DNA of 36,946 bases, taken from positions 1 to 36,946 of the forward strand of contig JBGOUV010000010.1 in the NCBI GenBank assembly GCA_041477815.1, written 5' to 3'. The DNA is from JBGOUV01 sp041477815 (GTDB lineage Bacteria > Acidobacteriota > Terriglobia > Bryobacterales > JACQDG01). This document shows positions 14,178-22,808 of the stretch, one piece after another. Below the pieces are notes generated by a model. The model saw only the letters and a list, made by a program, of their open reading frames with translations, was not told the origin of the DNA and did not search any database. The position numbers were made by a program, and so were the translations under genes. The first letter of the stretch is position 1, and each line of letters opens with the position of its first letter.

Positions 14178-16370
14178 ATGCGACTAACGATTGCCAAGAA
14201 GATCGGCGTACTGCTGGTTCTCCCCACCATGGGGGCCCTCCTCGCTTTGGGCGCGTTCTATCACTTCCTGAGGCAAACCGCTCCCTACAAAGACTACATC
14301 GCGGTGGCGGAACACCAGCGCCAGCACGCTCGTCTGTTGCATGCCTTCGCCGACCGCACCGGCATCGAGACCGCGGATCGGGAGTACCTGGGCTCCGTGG
14401 TGGGGACCTTTGATGGGACCCTGGAGACCCTGGAGCACGGCGGCCAGTTCGCGTCGCACCGCCTGCCTGCCCCTCCTTCCGAAGTCTTGCCGTCCCTCCG
14501 GGAGGTGAGGCGCCTCTGGGCCGAGGTCCGGCCCAAGCTGGCAGTCCTCGCCGGCCGGCCCGCCGGGGACCCCGTCGCCGACCAGACTCACCGCCTCCTG
14601 CATCCGGATGTCCCCCGCCTGCAGCGAGCCAGCGAGCGGGTGGTAGGAGTTCTGGAGGCCAAGCTGGAATCCTTGCGCCGGGGAATGCTGCAGACACTCG
14701 CTTGGATCTGCGCCGTGGATCTGACCTTGCTGCTGGCCGGTCTATGGATTGCCACGCTCTATATCGTAGGCCCTCTGCGGCTGCTCGAACAGGCAGCCCG
14801 CCGCATGCAGAAGGGCGACTTTACGTCCCGCGTTCCGGTGGTCTCGGGAGATGAAATCGGCGCCCTTTTCGAAACCTTCAACAGTATGTCCGCCAACGTC
14901 GCCCGGCTGGTCGCCACCGTCGAGTCGGGTCGCCGACGCAGCGAGGCCATCCTGTCCAGCATGCCCCTGGGGTTGCTGGTGGTAGGCCCGGACCTGCGGG
15001 TCCTTTCCTGGAACGCGCACATTCCCCCCAGCCTCAGCCCGGACCCGTACGACCTGGCCGGGCGCACTCTCCCGGAGGTCCTGCCGGCGTCCGGCGTCCA
15101 GAGGCACGCCCTCGCCGTACTCGCCACGGGCGTGCCCGTTTCCAACCTCCTCTGGGAGCTGCCGGACGGGGATTCCAGTTCCTTGGTGAAGATCACCATC
15201 ACTCGTATGCAGGAATCCGAACCGGGCCAGGACCGCCATCTTCTAGTCGTCCTGGAGGATCTTTCCGAGCTGGAGCGGCTCCGCGCCGCCGCCCTGGCCT
15301 CCGAGCGGCGGTACTACCTGCTGCTGCGGGACCTGGACGCCATTGTCTGGGAAGCCCGGACCAGTCCTTTCGGCTTCCTCTTCGTCAGCCAGAAGGCCGA
15401 GGCCCTGCTCGGTTACCCGCTGGAGCGGTGGCTGACCCAGCCGGATTTCTTCTTCTCCTGTCTGCACCCGCAGGACCACCAATGCGCCAGTGTCCTCGAA
15501 GCCGCCGGCGGCGACGGCGGGACCCAGGAGCTGGACTGCCGCGTGATCACCGCCGACCGCCGTGTGGTGTGGCTCCATCTCACGTTCCGCGCGCTGGAGG
15601 ATGGGACCCTCCGGGGCGTTATGGTGGATATCACCACCAGCAAGCAGGCGGAGCAGGAAATGATCCGCTACAACGCCGAGCTGGAGCAACTGGCCCACGC
15701 CGCCGCCCACCATTTACAGGAGCCGCTCCGGGCGGTGGCCAGCTTCAGCCAGTTGCTGGCCCAGCGATACCAGTCCCGCCTCGATCCCCGCGCCGACCAG
15801 ATGCTCGCCTTTCAGGTCCAGGGCGCCACCCGGATGAGGGGACTGGTTGCCGACCTGCTGGAATACGTGCGGGTGGCCGGTCAGAACGGCCGGTTGGAAC
15901 GGACCGCAGCCGGGACGGCCTTCGAGGAGGCGCTCCAACGCCTGGGGCACGCTCTCCGGAAGAGCCACGCCGAAGTCACCCACGATCCCCTGCCCACGCT
16001 GGTGGCCGATCCGCATCAATTCGCGCAGCTCCTGGAGAATCTCCTGGACAACGCCCTGAAGTTCCGGAGTGGGGAGACCCCACGCGTCCACGTGTCGGCG
16101 GAGGCCTTGCCGGCCGAATGGCTCTTCCGCGTGCGCGATAACGGGATCGGAATCGACCCCCAGCACCACAGCCGCATCTTCGACATCTTCCACCGTCTCC
16201 ACAGCCGGCAGGAGTATGGGGGCACCGGCATCGGCCTGGCCATCTGCCGCCGCATTGTGGAGCACCACCACGGACGCATCTGGGTAGAATCGGAGTTGGG
16301 AGCGGGCGCCGTCTTCTGCTTCACCATTCCGCGCCAGGAGTCCGAGTCCTCCGCCCCCGTCCTGCTATAG
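14178..16370 (+). CDS. Membrane sensor histidine kinase (HAMP-PAS-PAS)
   Basis: The 730-residue protein has an N-terminal membrane span (about 9-28), an extracytoplasmic helical region of about 145 residues, a second span (175-197), a HAMP domain (GPLRLLEQAARRMQKGDF and onward), two PAS domains (about 255-365 and 380-490), then the kinase core. The H-box reads AAHHLQEPLRAV with phospho-acceptor His511. The ATP domain has the N-box LLENLLDNALKF, G1 DNGIGIDPQ and G2 GGTGIGLAI. The HxLQEPLR type resembles bacteriophytochrome-like kinases. No receiver domain or response regulator gene is nearby, so it is an orphan sensor. The last nine codons and stop lie inside the left copy of a duplicated segment. 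Confidence 0.9.
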   Translation: MRLTIAKKIGVLLVLPTMGALLALGAFYHFLRQTAPYKDYIAVAEHQRQHARLLHAFADRTGIETADREYLGSVVGTFDGTLETLEHGGQFASHRLPAPPSEVLPSLREVRRLWAEVRPKLAVLAGRPAGDPVADQTHRLLHPDVPRLQRASERVVGVLEAKLESLRRGMLQTLAWICAVDLTLLLAGLWIATLYIVGPLRLLEQAARRMQKGDFTSRVPVVSGDEIGALFETFNSMSANVARLVATVESGRRRSEAILSSMPLGLLVVGPDLRVLSWNAHIPPSLSPDPYDLAGRTLPEVLPASGVQRHALAVLATGVPVSNLLWELPDGDSSSLVKITITRMQESEPGQDRHLLVVLEDLSELERLRAAALASERRYYLLLRDLDAIVWEARTSPFGFLFVSQKAEALLGYPLERWLTQPDFFFSCLHPQDHQCASVLEAAGGDGGTQELDCRVITADRRVVWLHLTFRALEDGTLRGVMVDITTSKQAEQEMIRYNAELEQLAHAAAHHLQEPLRAVASFSQLLAQRYQSRLDPRADQMLAFQVQGATRMRGLVADLLEYVRVAGQNGRLERTAAGTAFEEALQRLGHALRKSHAEVTHDPLPTLVADPHQFAQLLENLLDNALKFRSGETPRVHVSAEALPAEWLFRVRDNGIGIDPQHHSRIFDIFHRLHSRQEYGGTGIGLAICRRIVEHHHGRIWVESELGAGAVFCFTIPRQESESSAPVLL

Positions 16371-16415
16371 TCAGAAGGTGGCTTCCCTTTTCGAAGCTGC
16401 CTGCCGCCGCGCCCC
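16341..16415 (+). repeat. Left copy of duplicated kinase-end/hemE-start segment
   Basis: Bases 16360-16415 match 16818-16873 at 53 of 56 positions, and similarity continues leftward to about 16341 with a one-base gap. The segment holds the last codons and stop of the histidine kinase, an extended -10 box TGCTATAGT (16363-16371), a GTG start and the first dozen codons of hemE. Confidence 0.85.
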
Positions 16416-16779
16416 GGTTGACCTCCCTATGGGGCTTTCTGCCGCAGCCTGCTCCTGGGGTGACGAGACTGGTGAATTGAAACTCCCGCACCAGCGCATT
16501 ATCGCTTTCCTCGTGACGGTGGGGGTCACGTTGCTCTTGCCATTCCTCACTGGATCGTGGCGTAACTTCGACCCGACACGGGGGTTCGAAGTCGTTAAGC
16601 CGTTTATGATCCCTGTGGCCCTCGCCGCTTTCCCACTCGCGTTCCGACAGCTTAGGATCCCCGCTGGTCTTCTGATGCTGGCGTTCTCATTGGTCGTACT
16701 TTCCGTAGGTATCCTCTACCTGCCCTGCGCGGTGCTAATGCTCTGGCCGGAGAAGCCAAAACCTGTAACCGGCGAGTAA
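16378..16779 (+). CDS. Small chimeric membrane protein starting with a copied hemE N-terminus
   Basis: The 133-residue frame starts at GTG with MASLFEAACRRAP, nearly the same as the HemE start MASPFEAACRRAP, then leaves HemE. The rest has three hydrophobic spans (about IIAFLVTVGVTLLLPFL, MIPVALAAFPLAF and LLMLAFSLVVLSVGILYL) and ends KPKPVTGE. I do not recognise the membrane part. Its codon use, with many T- and A-ending codons, differs from its GC3-rich neighbours and hints at transfer. An internal TTG at 16477 could be the original start. Expression would come from the copied hemE promoter. Whether it is translated is unknown. Confidence 0.55.
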   Translation: MASLFEAACRRAPVDLPMGLSAAACSWGDETGELKLPHQRIIAFLVTVGVTLLLPFLTGSWRNFDPTRGFEVVKPFMIPVALAAFPLAFRQLRIPAGLLMLAFSLVVLSVGILYLPCAVLMLWPEKPKPVTGE

Positions 16780-16800
16780 GGCCTGTCTGAGCTCGCTCAG

Positions 16801-16873
16801 TCGAGTCCCCCACCCCCTCCTGCTATAGTCAAAAGGTGGCTTCCCCCTTCGAAGCTGCCTGCCGCCGCGCCCC
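16801..16873 (+). repeat. Right copy of the duplicated segment (true hemE start)
   Basis: This copy contains TGCTATAGT at 16821-16829 and the real GTG start of hemE at 16836. Relative to the left copy there are three substitutions in the best 56 bp (one before the start codon, two in the fourth and fifth codons), so the duplication is not brand new. Confidence 0.85.
16821..16829 (+). promoter_or_regulatory. Extended -10 promoter of hemE, probably leaderless
   Basis: TGCTATAGT is an extended -10 (TGn plus TATAGT) only six bases before the GTG start. A transcription start six to seven bases after the -10 would fall on the start codon, so the mRNA would have no 5' leader. There is no good Shine-Dalgarno. 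Confidence 0.5.
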
Positions 16874-17861
16874 CACCGACCGCACTCCGGTGTGGTTCAT
16901 GCGCCAGGCCGGCCGCTACATGCCCGCCTACCGCGCCCTCCGCGCCCGCCACTCCATCCTGGAGATGTGCAAGCGTCCCGACGTCGCCGCCGAGGTCACC
17001 CTGCAGCCGGTGGAAGCGCTCGGCGTGGACGCCGCTATCATCTTCGCCGACCTGCTCCTGCCCGCCGAGCCGATGGGCCTGCGCCTGGAATTCGTCGCCG
17101 GCGAGGGTCCGCAGATCCACCATCCTGTGCGCACCCTCGACGACGTCGCGCGCCTCTCCACCAGCCATACCGCGGACCTCGGGTACGTGGCCGAAGCCAT
17201 CCGCCTGGTCCGCCGGCGCCTGGACGGCCGCGTCCCGGTGATCGGCTTCGTAGGCGCCCCGTTCACCCTGGCCAGCTACCTGATAGAAGGTGGCGCCTCT
17301 AGAAATTACATACATACCAAAAAGATGATGTACGGAGACGAAGGCCTGTGGACCCAGCTTATGGCCAAGCTGGTCCTGGTCCTGGCCGCCTACGCCAAGA
17401 GTCAGGTGGAGGCCGGCGCCGCCGCCTTGCAGGTCTTCGATTCCTGGGCCGGCGCCCTGTCTCCGGCCGACTACGAGCGCTACGTCCTGGTCCACTCCCG
17501 GGCCTTGATCTCACAGATCCAGCGGACCGGCGTCCCGGTGATCCACTTCGCCACCGGCGTAGGAGCCTTCTATCCGCTGCTCCACAAGGCCGGCGGCGAC
17601 GTTCTGGGCGTGGACTGGCGCGTGCACCTGGATCAGGCGTGGCGCTCCATCCGCTACCGCGCCGCGATCCAGGGCAACCTGGACCCGGTGGCCTTGTTCG
17701 CCCCGCTCCCCGAGCTGCGCGCGCGCGTCCACGACGTCCTGGGCCGCGCCGCCGGACGCCCCGGACACATCTTCAACCTCGGCCACGGCATCCTGCCCGA
17801 AACCCCGGTTGACCAGGTTCGCGCCGTGGTCGACATGGTCCGCGAATACCGGCATCCATGA
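16836..17861 (+). CDS. hemE: Uroporphyrinogen decarboxylase
   Basis: The 341-residue enzyme removes four carboxyl groups from uroporphyrinogen III to give coproporphyrinogen III in haem synthesis. The signature PVWFMRQAGRYMPAYRALRA is near residue 20, with the substrate-binding Arg residues; AAIIFADLLLPAEPMGL follows near residue 68, FVGAPFTLASYLIEGG near 137 and FDSWAGALSP near 205. The ending FNLGHGILPETPVDQV is typical. The GTG start at 16836 fits family length. The stop overlaps the hemG start by 4 bp (ATGA), so hemE-hemG are coupled. Confidence 0.95.
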   Translation: MASPFEAACRRAPTDRTPVWFMRQAGRYMPAYRALRARHSILEMCKRPDVAAEVTLQPVEALGVDAAIIFADLLLPAEPMGLRLEFVAGEGPQIHHPVRTLDDVARLSTSHTADLGYVAEAIRLVRRRLDGRVPVIGFVGAPFTLASYLIEGGASRNYIHTKKMMYGDEGLWTQLMAKLVLVLAAYAKSQVEAGAAALQVFDSWAGALSPADYERYVLVHSRALISQIQRTGVPVIHFATGVGAFYPLLHKAGGDVLGVDWRVHLDQAWRSIRYRAAIQGNLDPVALFAPLPELRARVHDVLGRAAGRPGHIFNLGHGILPETPVDQVRAVVDMVREYRHP

Positions 17862-19225
17862 GCGGCGTCGTCGTCATCGGAGGCGGCATCTCGGGCCTCG
17901 CCGCCGCCTACTACCTGGCCCGCGCCGGCCGCTCCTCGACCCTGGTCGAGTCGCTGCCCCGGCTGGGCGGCGTCATCCGCACCGAAACGGTGGACGGCTG
18001 CGTAGTAGAGGCCGGTCCCGACAGCTTCATCTCTCAAAAACCGTGGGCCCTGCAGCTCATCCGCGAGCTGGGCCTGGCGGGCGACCTCATCGGCTCCCAG
18101 GACCATCTGCGCAAGACCTACATCGCGCGACGTGGCCGCCTGGTCCCCATGCCCGACGGTCTCTATCTGATGGTGCCGACCGCCCTCGCTCCCGTCGCCT
18201 GCAGCCGGCTGCTGAGCCTCTCCACCAAGGTACGGATGGGCCTGGAGCTGCTTCGCCGTCCGCCCGCGTTCCCTCCGGCGGACCGCTCGGTCGCCGACTT
18301 CGTTCGCGACCACTATGGCCAGGAAGCCGTCCACTACCTGGCCGAGCCGCTGCTGGCGGGCATCTACGGCGGCGACCCGGAGCGACTTAGCATCCGCAGC
18401 GTCCTGCCGCGGTTCGCCGAGCTGGAGCAGCAATACGGCAGCGTCACCCGCGGCGTTCTGGCCGGCCGCCGGGCGCGCTCGGACGATCCGCCGCCGCTGT
18501 TTCAGTCCCTCAAGCGCGGCATGCAGCAACTCACCGACGCGCTGGTCGACGCGGTCTCCGGCTCGGTCACCATCGCCCGCACCCAGGCCCAGCGCCTGGA
18601 GCGTTTGGGATCGGGCTACCGCGTCTCCGGCCCCGGCCTCGCGGTCGAAGCCACCGACCTGGTCCTCGCCCTCCCCGCCTACGCCGCCGCCGCACTGCTG
18701 CGTCCGCTCGATGACGCCCTGGCCGGCCTGCTCGACGCCGTTCCCTATCACTCTTCCATCACCGTGGCTCTCGGCTACGACCGCGCCGGATTCCGCCATT
18801 CGCTGCGAGGCTTCGGTTTCCTGATCCCCAGCGTGGAGCGCCGGCTGCTTACCGCGTGCACCTGGGTGGGCACCAAGTTCCCCCATCGCGTGGCCGATGA
18901 CCGCCTCCTGCTGCGCGCCTTCGTCGGCGCGGGCGACCGGGAGGACCTCCTCGAGCAGTCGGACGATTCCCTGGCCGGCACCGTCCGCGAGGAGCTGCGC
19001 CAGTGGATGAAAGTCACCGAGACGCCGCTTTTCGCCCGCGTCCAACGCTGGCGCCGGGCCATGGCGCAATATACCGTCGGCCACCTCCGCCGCATGGAAG
19101 AAATCAACACCCGGCTCGCCCGCCTGCACGGCCTGCACCTGGCCGGCAATGCCTACCTCGGCATCGGTGTCCCCGACTGTATCCACACCGCCCAGATCGC
19201 CGCCGCGCGCATCTCGGGGCATTGA
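17858..19225 (+). CDS. hemG: Protoporphyrinogen/coproporphyrinogen oxidase, HemY/HemG type
   Basis: The 455-residue flavoenzyme starts with the FAD dinucleotide-binding motif VVVIGGGISGLAAAYYLARAG, then LVESLPRLGGVIRTE, and ends with LHLAGNAYLGIGVPDCIHTA, the C-terminal FAD-binding segment of oxygen-dependent HemY-type oxidases. It oxidises protoporphyrinogen IX, or coproporphyrinogen III in the coproporphyrin branch; the sequence alone does not settle which. Directly coupled to hemE. The other haem genes are not in the window. Confidence 0.9.
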   Translation: MSGVVVIGGGISGLAAAYYLARAGRSSTLVESLPRLGGVIRTETVDGCVVEAGPDSFISQKPWALQLIRELGLAGDLIGSQDHLRKTYIARRGRLVPMPDGLYLMVPTALAPVACSRLLSLSTKVRMGLELLRRPPAFPPADRSVADFVRDHYGQEAVHYLAEPLLAGIYGGDPERLSIRSVLPRFAELEQQYGSVTRGVLAGRRARSDDPPPLFQSLKRGMQQLTDALVDAVSGSVTIARTQAQRLERLGSGYRVSGPGLAVEATDLVLALPAYAAAALLRPLDDALAGLLDAVPYHSSITVALGYDRAGFRHSLRGFGFLIPSVERRLLTACTWVGTKFPHRVADDRLLLRAFVGAGDREDLLEQSDDSLAGTVREELRQWMKVTETPLFARVQRWRRAMAQYTVGHLRRMEEINTRLARLHGLHLAGNAYLGIGVPDCIHTAQIAAARISGH

Positions 19226-19229
19226 AGTT

Positions 19230-20003
19230 ATGAGCGACGAACTGAAGGAAGTTCGAGATTTCTGGAACCGCGTTGCCGACGACTGGCGGACTCAGGTTGG
19301 CGATCATGGAGACAGTAACCGGCTGCTGAATTCCGACCCGGTCCTCTGGAAATTCGCAGGAGACGTCCGCGGGCTCCGGGTGCTCGACGCCGGCTGCGGC
19401 ACCGGGTATCTGTCGGCCCAGCTCCGTGACCGGGGCGCTCTGGTTACCGGCCTTGACCTCTCCGAGAGAATGATCGCGATCGCCTGCGCCCGGCATCCCG
19501 AGATGTACTTCCGCGTGGGTTCCTGCTCCGACCTGGCGGCCATCGATGACGCGCACTTCGACTTGGTGATTGCGAACTATGTACTCATGGATACTCCTGA
19601 CCTGAGGGCGACCATGGAGGCGTTCCACCGCGTCCTGAAGCCTTGCGGCGCGGCCGTGGTGGTATTCTCCCATCCTTGCTTCCCGCAAGGACGCGCCACC
19701 CATTCTGAAAACGGCGAAGAGACCTGTTATTACTGGAGCTTCCCCTACTTCGAGCCGAGGAAGTGCACGGATCCTCCGTGGGCCCATTTCCAATCCGAAT
19801 TCATCTGGTTTCACCGGCCGCTCTCAGACTACTGGAAGGCTTTCCTCGCGGCGGGGTTCGGCGTCGTGGATCTTGAAGAGCCGCGGATCAGTGCCGACCG
19901 GTATCATCTCGCCGAAAACGAAAAAAGGCTCCACGCCAGCAAGACCCGTCCCTTTTCAGTCGCCTTCAAACTGCAAAAGAAGGGAAATGAACCTCTCGGT
20001 TAA
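19230..20003 (+). CDS. Class I SAM-dependent methyltransferase
   Basis: A 257-residue soluble methyltransferase. Motif I is VLDAGCGTGYLSAQL near residue 51, motif II VTGLDLSERM, then FDLVIANYVLMDTPDL and the post-motif VLKPCGAAVVVFSHPCFP. The later region with YYWSFPYFEP and FHRPLSDYWKAFLAAGF resembles Methyltransf_11 enzymes that act on small molecules. The substrate is unknown. The ATG at 19230 lies 4 bp after the hemG stop, so it may be co-transcribed, but a haem role is not implied by the sequence. Confidence 0.85.
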   Translation: MSDELKEVRDFWNRVADDWRTQVGDHGDSNRLLNSDPVLWKFAGDVRGLRVLDAGCGTGYLSAQLRDRGALVTGLDLSERMIAIACARHPEMYFRVGSCSDLAAIDDAHFDLVIANYVLMDTPDLRATMEAFHRVLKPCGAAVVVFSHPCFPQGRATHSENGEETCYYWSFPYFEPRKCTDPPWAHFQSEFIWFHRPLSDYWKAFLAAGFGVVDLEEPRISADRYHLAENEKRLHASKTRPFSVAFKLQKKGNEPLG

Positions 20004-20067
20004 ACCTCGGTCGCCGAACACCTCACCCTCCCTTGCGGGGTGGCCATGGATCTTCCTGGGCCACTGA

Positions 20068-20220
20068 AAAGGGGTGGGGCCCCGCTGGCTCGAGGAGGCC
20101 ACAGCGGCCGCCAGAGCTTGGCCGGCAGACGCCATTCGTCTCGACGCGCAGGACGGCGGTCCGGACGCCGGGGACTTCTACGCCAAAGGCGGGTTCCGGG
20201 AGGTCGGGCGGCTGGTGTAG
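20068..20220 (+). pseudogene. 5'-truncated GNAT acetyltransferase remnant
   Basis: A 50-codon frame after a stop reads KGVGPRWLEEATAAARAW, then PADAIRLDAQDG and GDFYAKGGFREVGRLV before TAG. This is the C-terminal third of a GNAT acetyltransferase: the end of the acetyl-CoA loop (G-x-G), the following helix, and the FYxKxGFREVGR strand. The first two thirds and any start codon are missing. It fills much of the 226-bp gap before the PQQ-propeller gene; its TAG also forms part of a -10-like box for that gene. Confidence 0.5.
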
Positions 20221-20229
20221 ACTTGATCC

Positions 20230-21549
20230 ATGGCGATGCGGACCATTCACCGATACCTGCTGGCAGCCTTGCTCCCGGTCTTCGCGGCGCACGCTGACGA
20301 ATGGCCCGAGTGGCGCGGCAAGGGTCGCCTCGGCGTCTGGGGTGAGACAGGCATTCTCGATACCTTCCCCGCCCAGGGCCTTACCGTCCGCTGGCGTACC
20401 ACCATCAAGAGCGGATGGGCGGGCCCCGCGGTCGCCGGCGGCCGTGTCTTCCTCACCGACTTCTCGCCCACCACCCCCAACCACGGCCTGGAGCGCGCCC
20501 TGGCCCTCGACGAGAAGACCGGCCGCGTCCTGTGGACCCGGGAATGGGAGGTCAACTACACCGGTCTGATGGGTACCTACGCCACCGGACCCCGCGCCAC
20601 GCCCACCGTGGACGGCGACCGTGTCTACGTCCTGGGGGCCATGGGCGCACTGCTCTGTCTCAACGCCCGGTCGGGCGAGGTGATATGGAAACGGGACTTC
20701 GTGGCCGACTACAAAACGGCCGTCCCGACCTGGGGCATGACCGGCGCGCCGCTGGTCGACGGGGACCGCCTCATTGCCGTGGCCGGGGGCGAGCCGAACG
20801 CCAAGGTGGTGGCCTTCGACAAGCGCACCGGCAAGGAGATCTGGCGGTCTCTCCCCGCCGACTCCGAACCCGGCTACGCGCAACCCATCATCTACGAGGT
20901 AGGCGGGCGCCGCCAGCTCATCATCTGGCACCCCACGGCTCAGGCCGCGCTCGACCCGGCGACCGGTCGGGTCCTGTGGGAACAGCCCTTCCGCGTCCAG
21001 GCCGGCATGACCCTGGCCACGCCGGTCTTGGCGGGATCCCGGCTCCTGGTCTCTTCGTTCTATAACGGTTCGATGCTGGTCGACCTGGCCGCCGACGCCG
21101 CCCGCCTGCTCTGGAAGGGCGCCAGCTCGAGCGAGATCAAGACCGACGGACTCCACTCCGTGGTGAGCACCCCGGTGATCTATGGTGACTATATCTATGG
21201 CATTTGCAGTTACGGCCAGTTCCGCTGCCTGCGGCTGCTGACCGGCGAGCGCGTGTGGGAAACCCTGGAGGTGACCCGCGAGCGGGCGCGCTGGTCCTCC
21301 GGCCACATCGTTCGCCACGGTGACCGCTTCTTCATCAACAACGACCGCGGCGAGCTGATTCTGGCCCGGCTCTCCCCCGACGGCTACAAAGAGATCAGCC
21401 GCACTCCGCTGATCCGCCCCACCTCCAAACCCGGCAACCGGCGCGAGGCGGGCGCGGTCAACTGGAGCCATCCCGCCTACGCCAACCGCCACATTTTCGC
21501 CCGCAACGATGAGGAGATCCTATGCGCTTCGCTCGCCGCCACTTTCTGA
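20230..21549 (+). CDS. Exported PQQ-like beta-propeller protein
   Basis: The 439-residue protein has a signal peptide (RYLLAALLPVFAAHA) followed by EWPEWRGKGRLGVW, the standard start of PQQ_2-type propeller proteins of Acidobacteria and Planctomycetes. Repeated blades of the form ALDEKTGRVLWTREW, LNARSGEVIWKRDF, FDKRTGKEIWRSL and LDPATGRVLWEQPF fit a quinoprotein-dehydrogenase-like fold; no catalytic PQQ-enzyme domain is evident, so binding or scaffolding is more likely than catalysis. TAGACT lies six bases before the ATG, suggesting a leaderless mRNA. Its 3' end overlaps the oxidoreductase gene by 28 bp in another frame. Confidence 0.82.
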   Translation: MAMRTIHRYLLAALLPVFAAHADEWPEWRGKGRLGVWGETGILDTFPAQGLTVRWRTTIKSGWAGPAVAGGRVFLTDFSPTTPNHGLERALALDEKTGRVLWTREWEVNYTGLMGTYATGPRATPTVDGDRVYVLGAMGALLCLNARSGEVIWKRDFVADYKTAVPTWGMTGAPLVDGDRLIAVAGGEPNAKVVAFDKRTGKEIWRSLPADSEPGYAQPIIYEVGGRRQLIIWHPTAQAALDPATGRVLWEQPFRVQAGMTLATPVLAGSRLLVSSFYNGSMLVDLAADAARLLWKGASSSEIKTDGLHSVVSTPVIYGDYIYGICSYGQFRCLRLLTGERVWETLEVTRERARWSSGHIVRHGDRFFINNDRGELILARLSPDGYKEISRTPLIRPTSKPGNRREAGAVNWSHPAYANRHIFARNDEEILCASLAATF

Positions 21550-22808
21550 TGGGGACCCTGGGCGGCGCCGCCTGGGCGGCCAGCCCCAACGAGAAGTTTG
21601 TCGTCGCCTGCATCGGCGTCCGCGGGCGTGGTAAGAGCCTGCTGCTCGACTTCGCCGCCCTTCCCAACGTCGAGGTTGCCGTCGTCTGCGACATAGACAC
21701 TCGCCTTTTCGACGAGCGCCTCACTGCGGTCGAGAAGCGCCAGGGCCGGCGTCCCCGCACCGTCACCGACTTCCGCCGCGTCCTCGACGACAAGTCCATC
21801 GACGCCGTCGTCCTCGGCACCCCCGACCACTGGCACGCCATCCCCGCCATCCTCGCCTGCCAGGCCGGCAAGCATGTCTACGTGGAGAAGCCGGCCGGTC
21901 ACAACCTCCGCGAAGGCCAGGCCATGCTCGCCGCCGCGCGCCGCTACAACAAGGTGATGCAGGTCGGCATCCAGTCCCGCAGCGGACGGCACCTGGCCGA
22001 AGCCTGCGACTACATCCGCTCCGGAGCTATCGGCAAAGTGGTAGTGGCCAAAGGATGGGAAAGCGCCAAGCAGTCCCCCCTTCCGCCTAAGCCCGACACG
22101 GCGCCCCCCGACGGCGTCAACTACGACCTGTGGCTGGGGCCCGCGCCCCAGCGCCCCTTCAACCCGAATCGTTTCCATTCGAACTGGCGCTGGTTCTTCG
22201 ACTACGGCACGGGCGACTTGGGCAACGACGGCGTCAACCGCACCGACTACGCCCGCCGCGGCCTCGCCGCCGGTTTCGAGGCGCAGGGCAAGCGCCTCCC
22301 CGACTGGCCCACCGCCGTCTCCGCCTCCGTCGGTAAGCATTACTTCGACGATGCGCAGGAGTGGCCCGACACGCTGCTGGTCACCTGGGACTACCCCGGC
22401 GCGACGCTGATCTACGAGATGCGTATCTGGAGTCCCTATCCCTTCGAAGGGGAAGAGGAGGGCGCCGCCATCTACGGCGATAACGGCTACGTGATCATCG
22501 GCAACTCCGGCTGGCGGGCCTATGGTCCCAAGGGCGAGCCCGGCCCCCGCGGACAATCCGCCAACGCCGAGCACGACCGGGCCCACAAGCTCGACTTCCT
22601 CGAGTGCATCCGCACCGGCCGCCGCCCCGCCTGCGACATCGAGGTGGGCCACGTGGCCAGCGCCTACACTCACCTGGGCAACATCGCCTGGCGGGTCGAC
22701 CGCAAGCTGCACTTCGACGCCTCCCAACAGCGCTTCACCGGCGACGAGGCAGCCAACGCCCTGCTTAAACGTACCTACCGTAAGCCCTGGACCCTGCCGG
22801 AAGTTTGA
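21522..22808 (+). CDS. Gfo/Idh/MocA family oxidoreductase, Tat-exported
   Basis: The 428-residue protein starts with a twin-arginine signal (ARRHFLMGTLGGAAWA). A Rossmann domain follows (VACIGVRGRGKSLLLDFAAL, VAVVCDID), then DAVVLGTPDHWHAIPAILAC and the family motif HVYVEKPAGHN, and a C-terminal alpha/beta domain with WFFDYGTGDLGNDGVNRTDY. Exported members of this family bind NAD(P) tightly and act on sugars or sugar derivatives. It overlaps the propeller gene by 28 bp, so the two are probably expressed and used together, perhaps in periplasmic sugar metabolism (inference). Confidence 0.87.
   Translation: MRFARRHFLMGTLGGAAWAASPNEKFVVACIGVRGRGKSLLLDFAALPNVEVAVVCDIDTRLFDERLTAVEKRQGRRPRTVTDFRRVLDDKSIDAVVLGTPDHWHAIPAILACQAGKHVYVEKPAGHNLREGQAMLAAARRYNKVMQVGIQSRSGRHLAEACDYIRSGAIGKVVVAKGWESAKQSPLPPKPDTAPPDGVNYDLWLGPAPQRPFNPNRFHSNWRWFFDYGTGDLGNDGVNRTDYARRGLAAGFEAQGKRLPDWPTAVSASVGKHYFDDAQEWPDTLLVTWDYPGATLIYEMRIWSPYPFEGEEEGAAIYGDNGYVIIGNSGWRAYGPKGEPGPRGQSANAEHDRAHKLDFLECIRTGRRPACDIEVGHVASAYTHLGNIAWRVDRKLHFDASQQRFTGDEAANALLKRTYRKPWTLPEV

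Noticed and set aside
17654..19222. A 522-codon minus-strand frame opposite hemG
   Set aside because: A shadow of GC-rich coding in hemE and hemG; no signal or motif.
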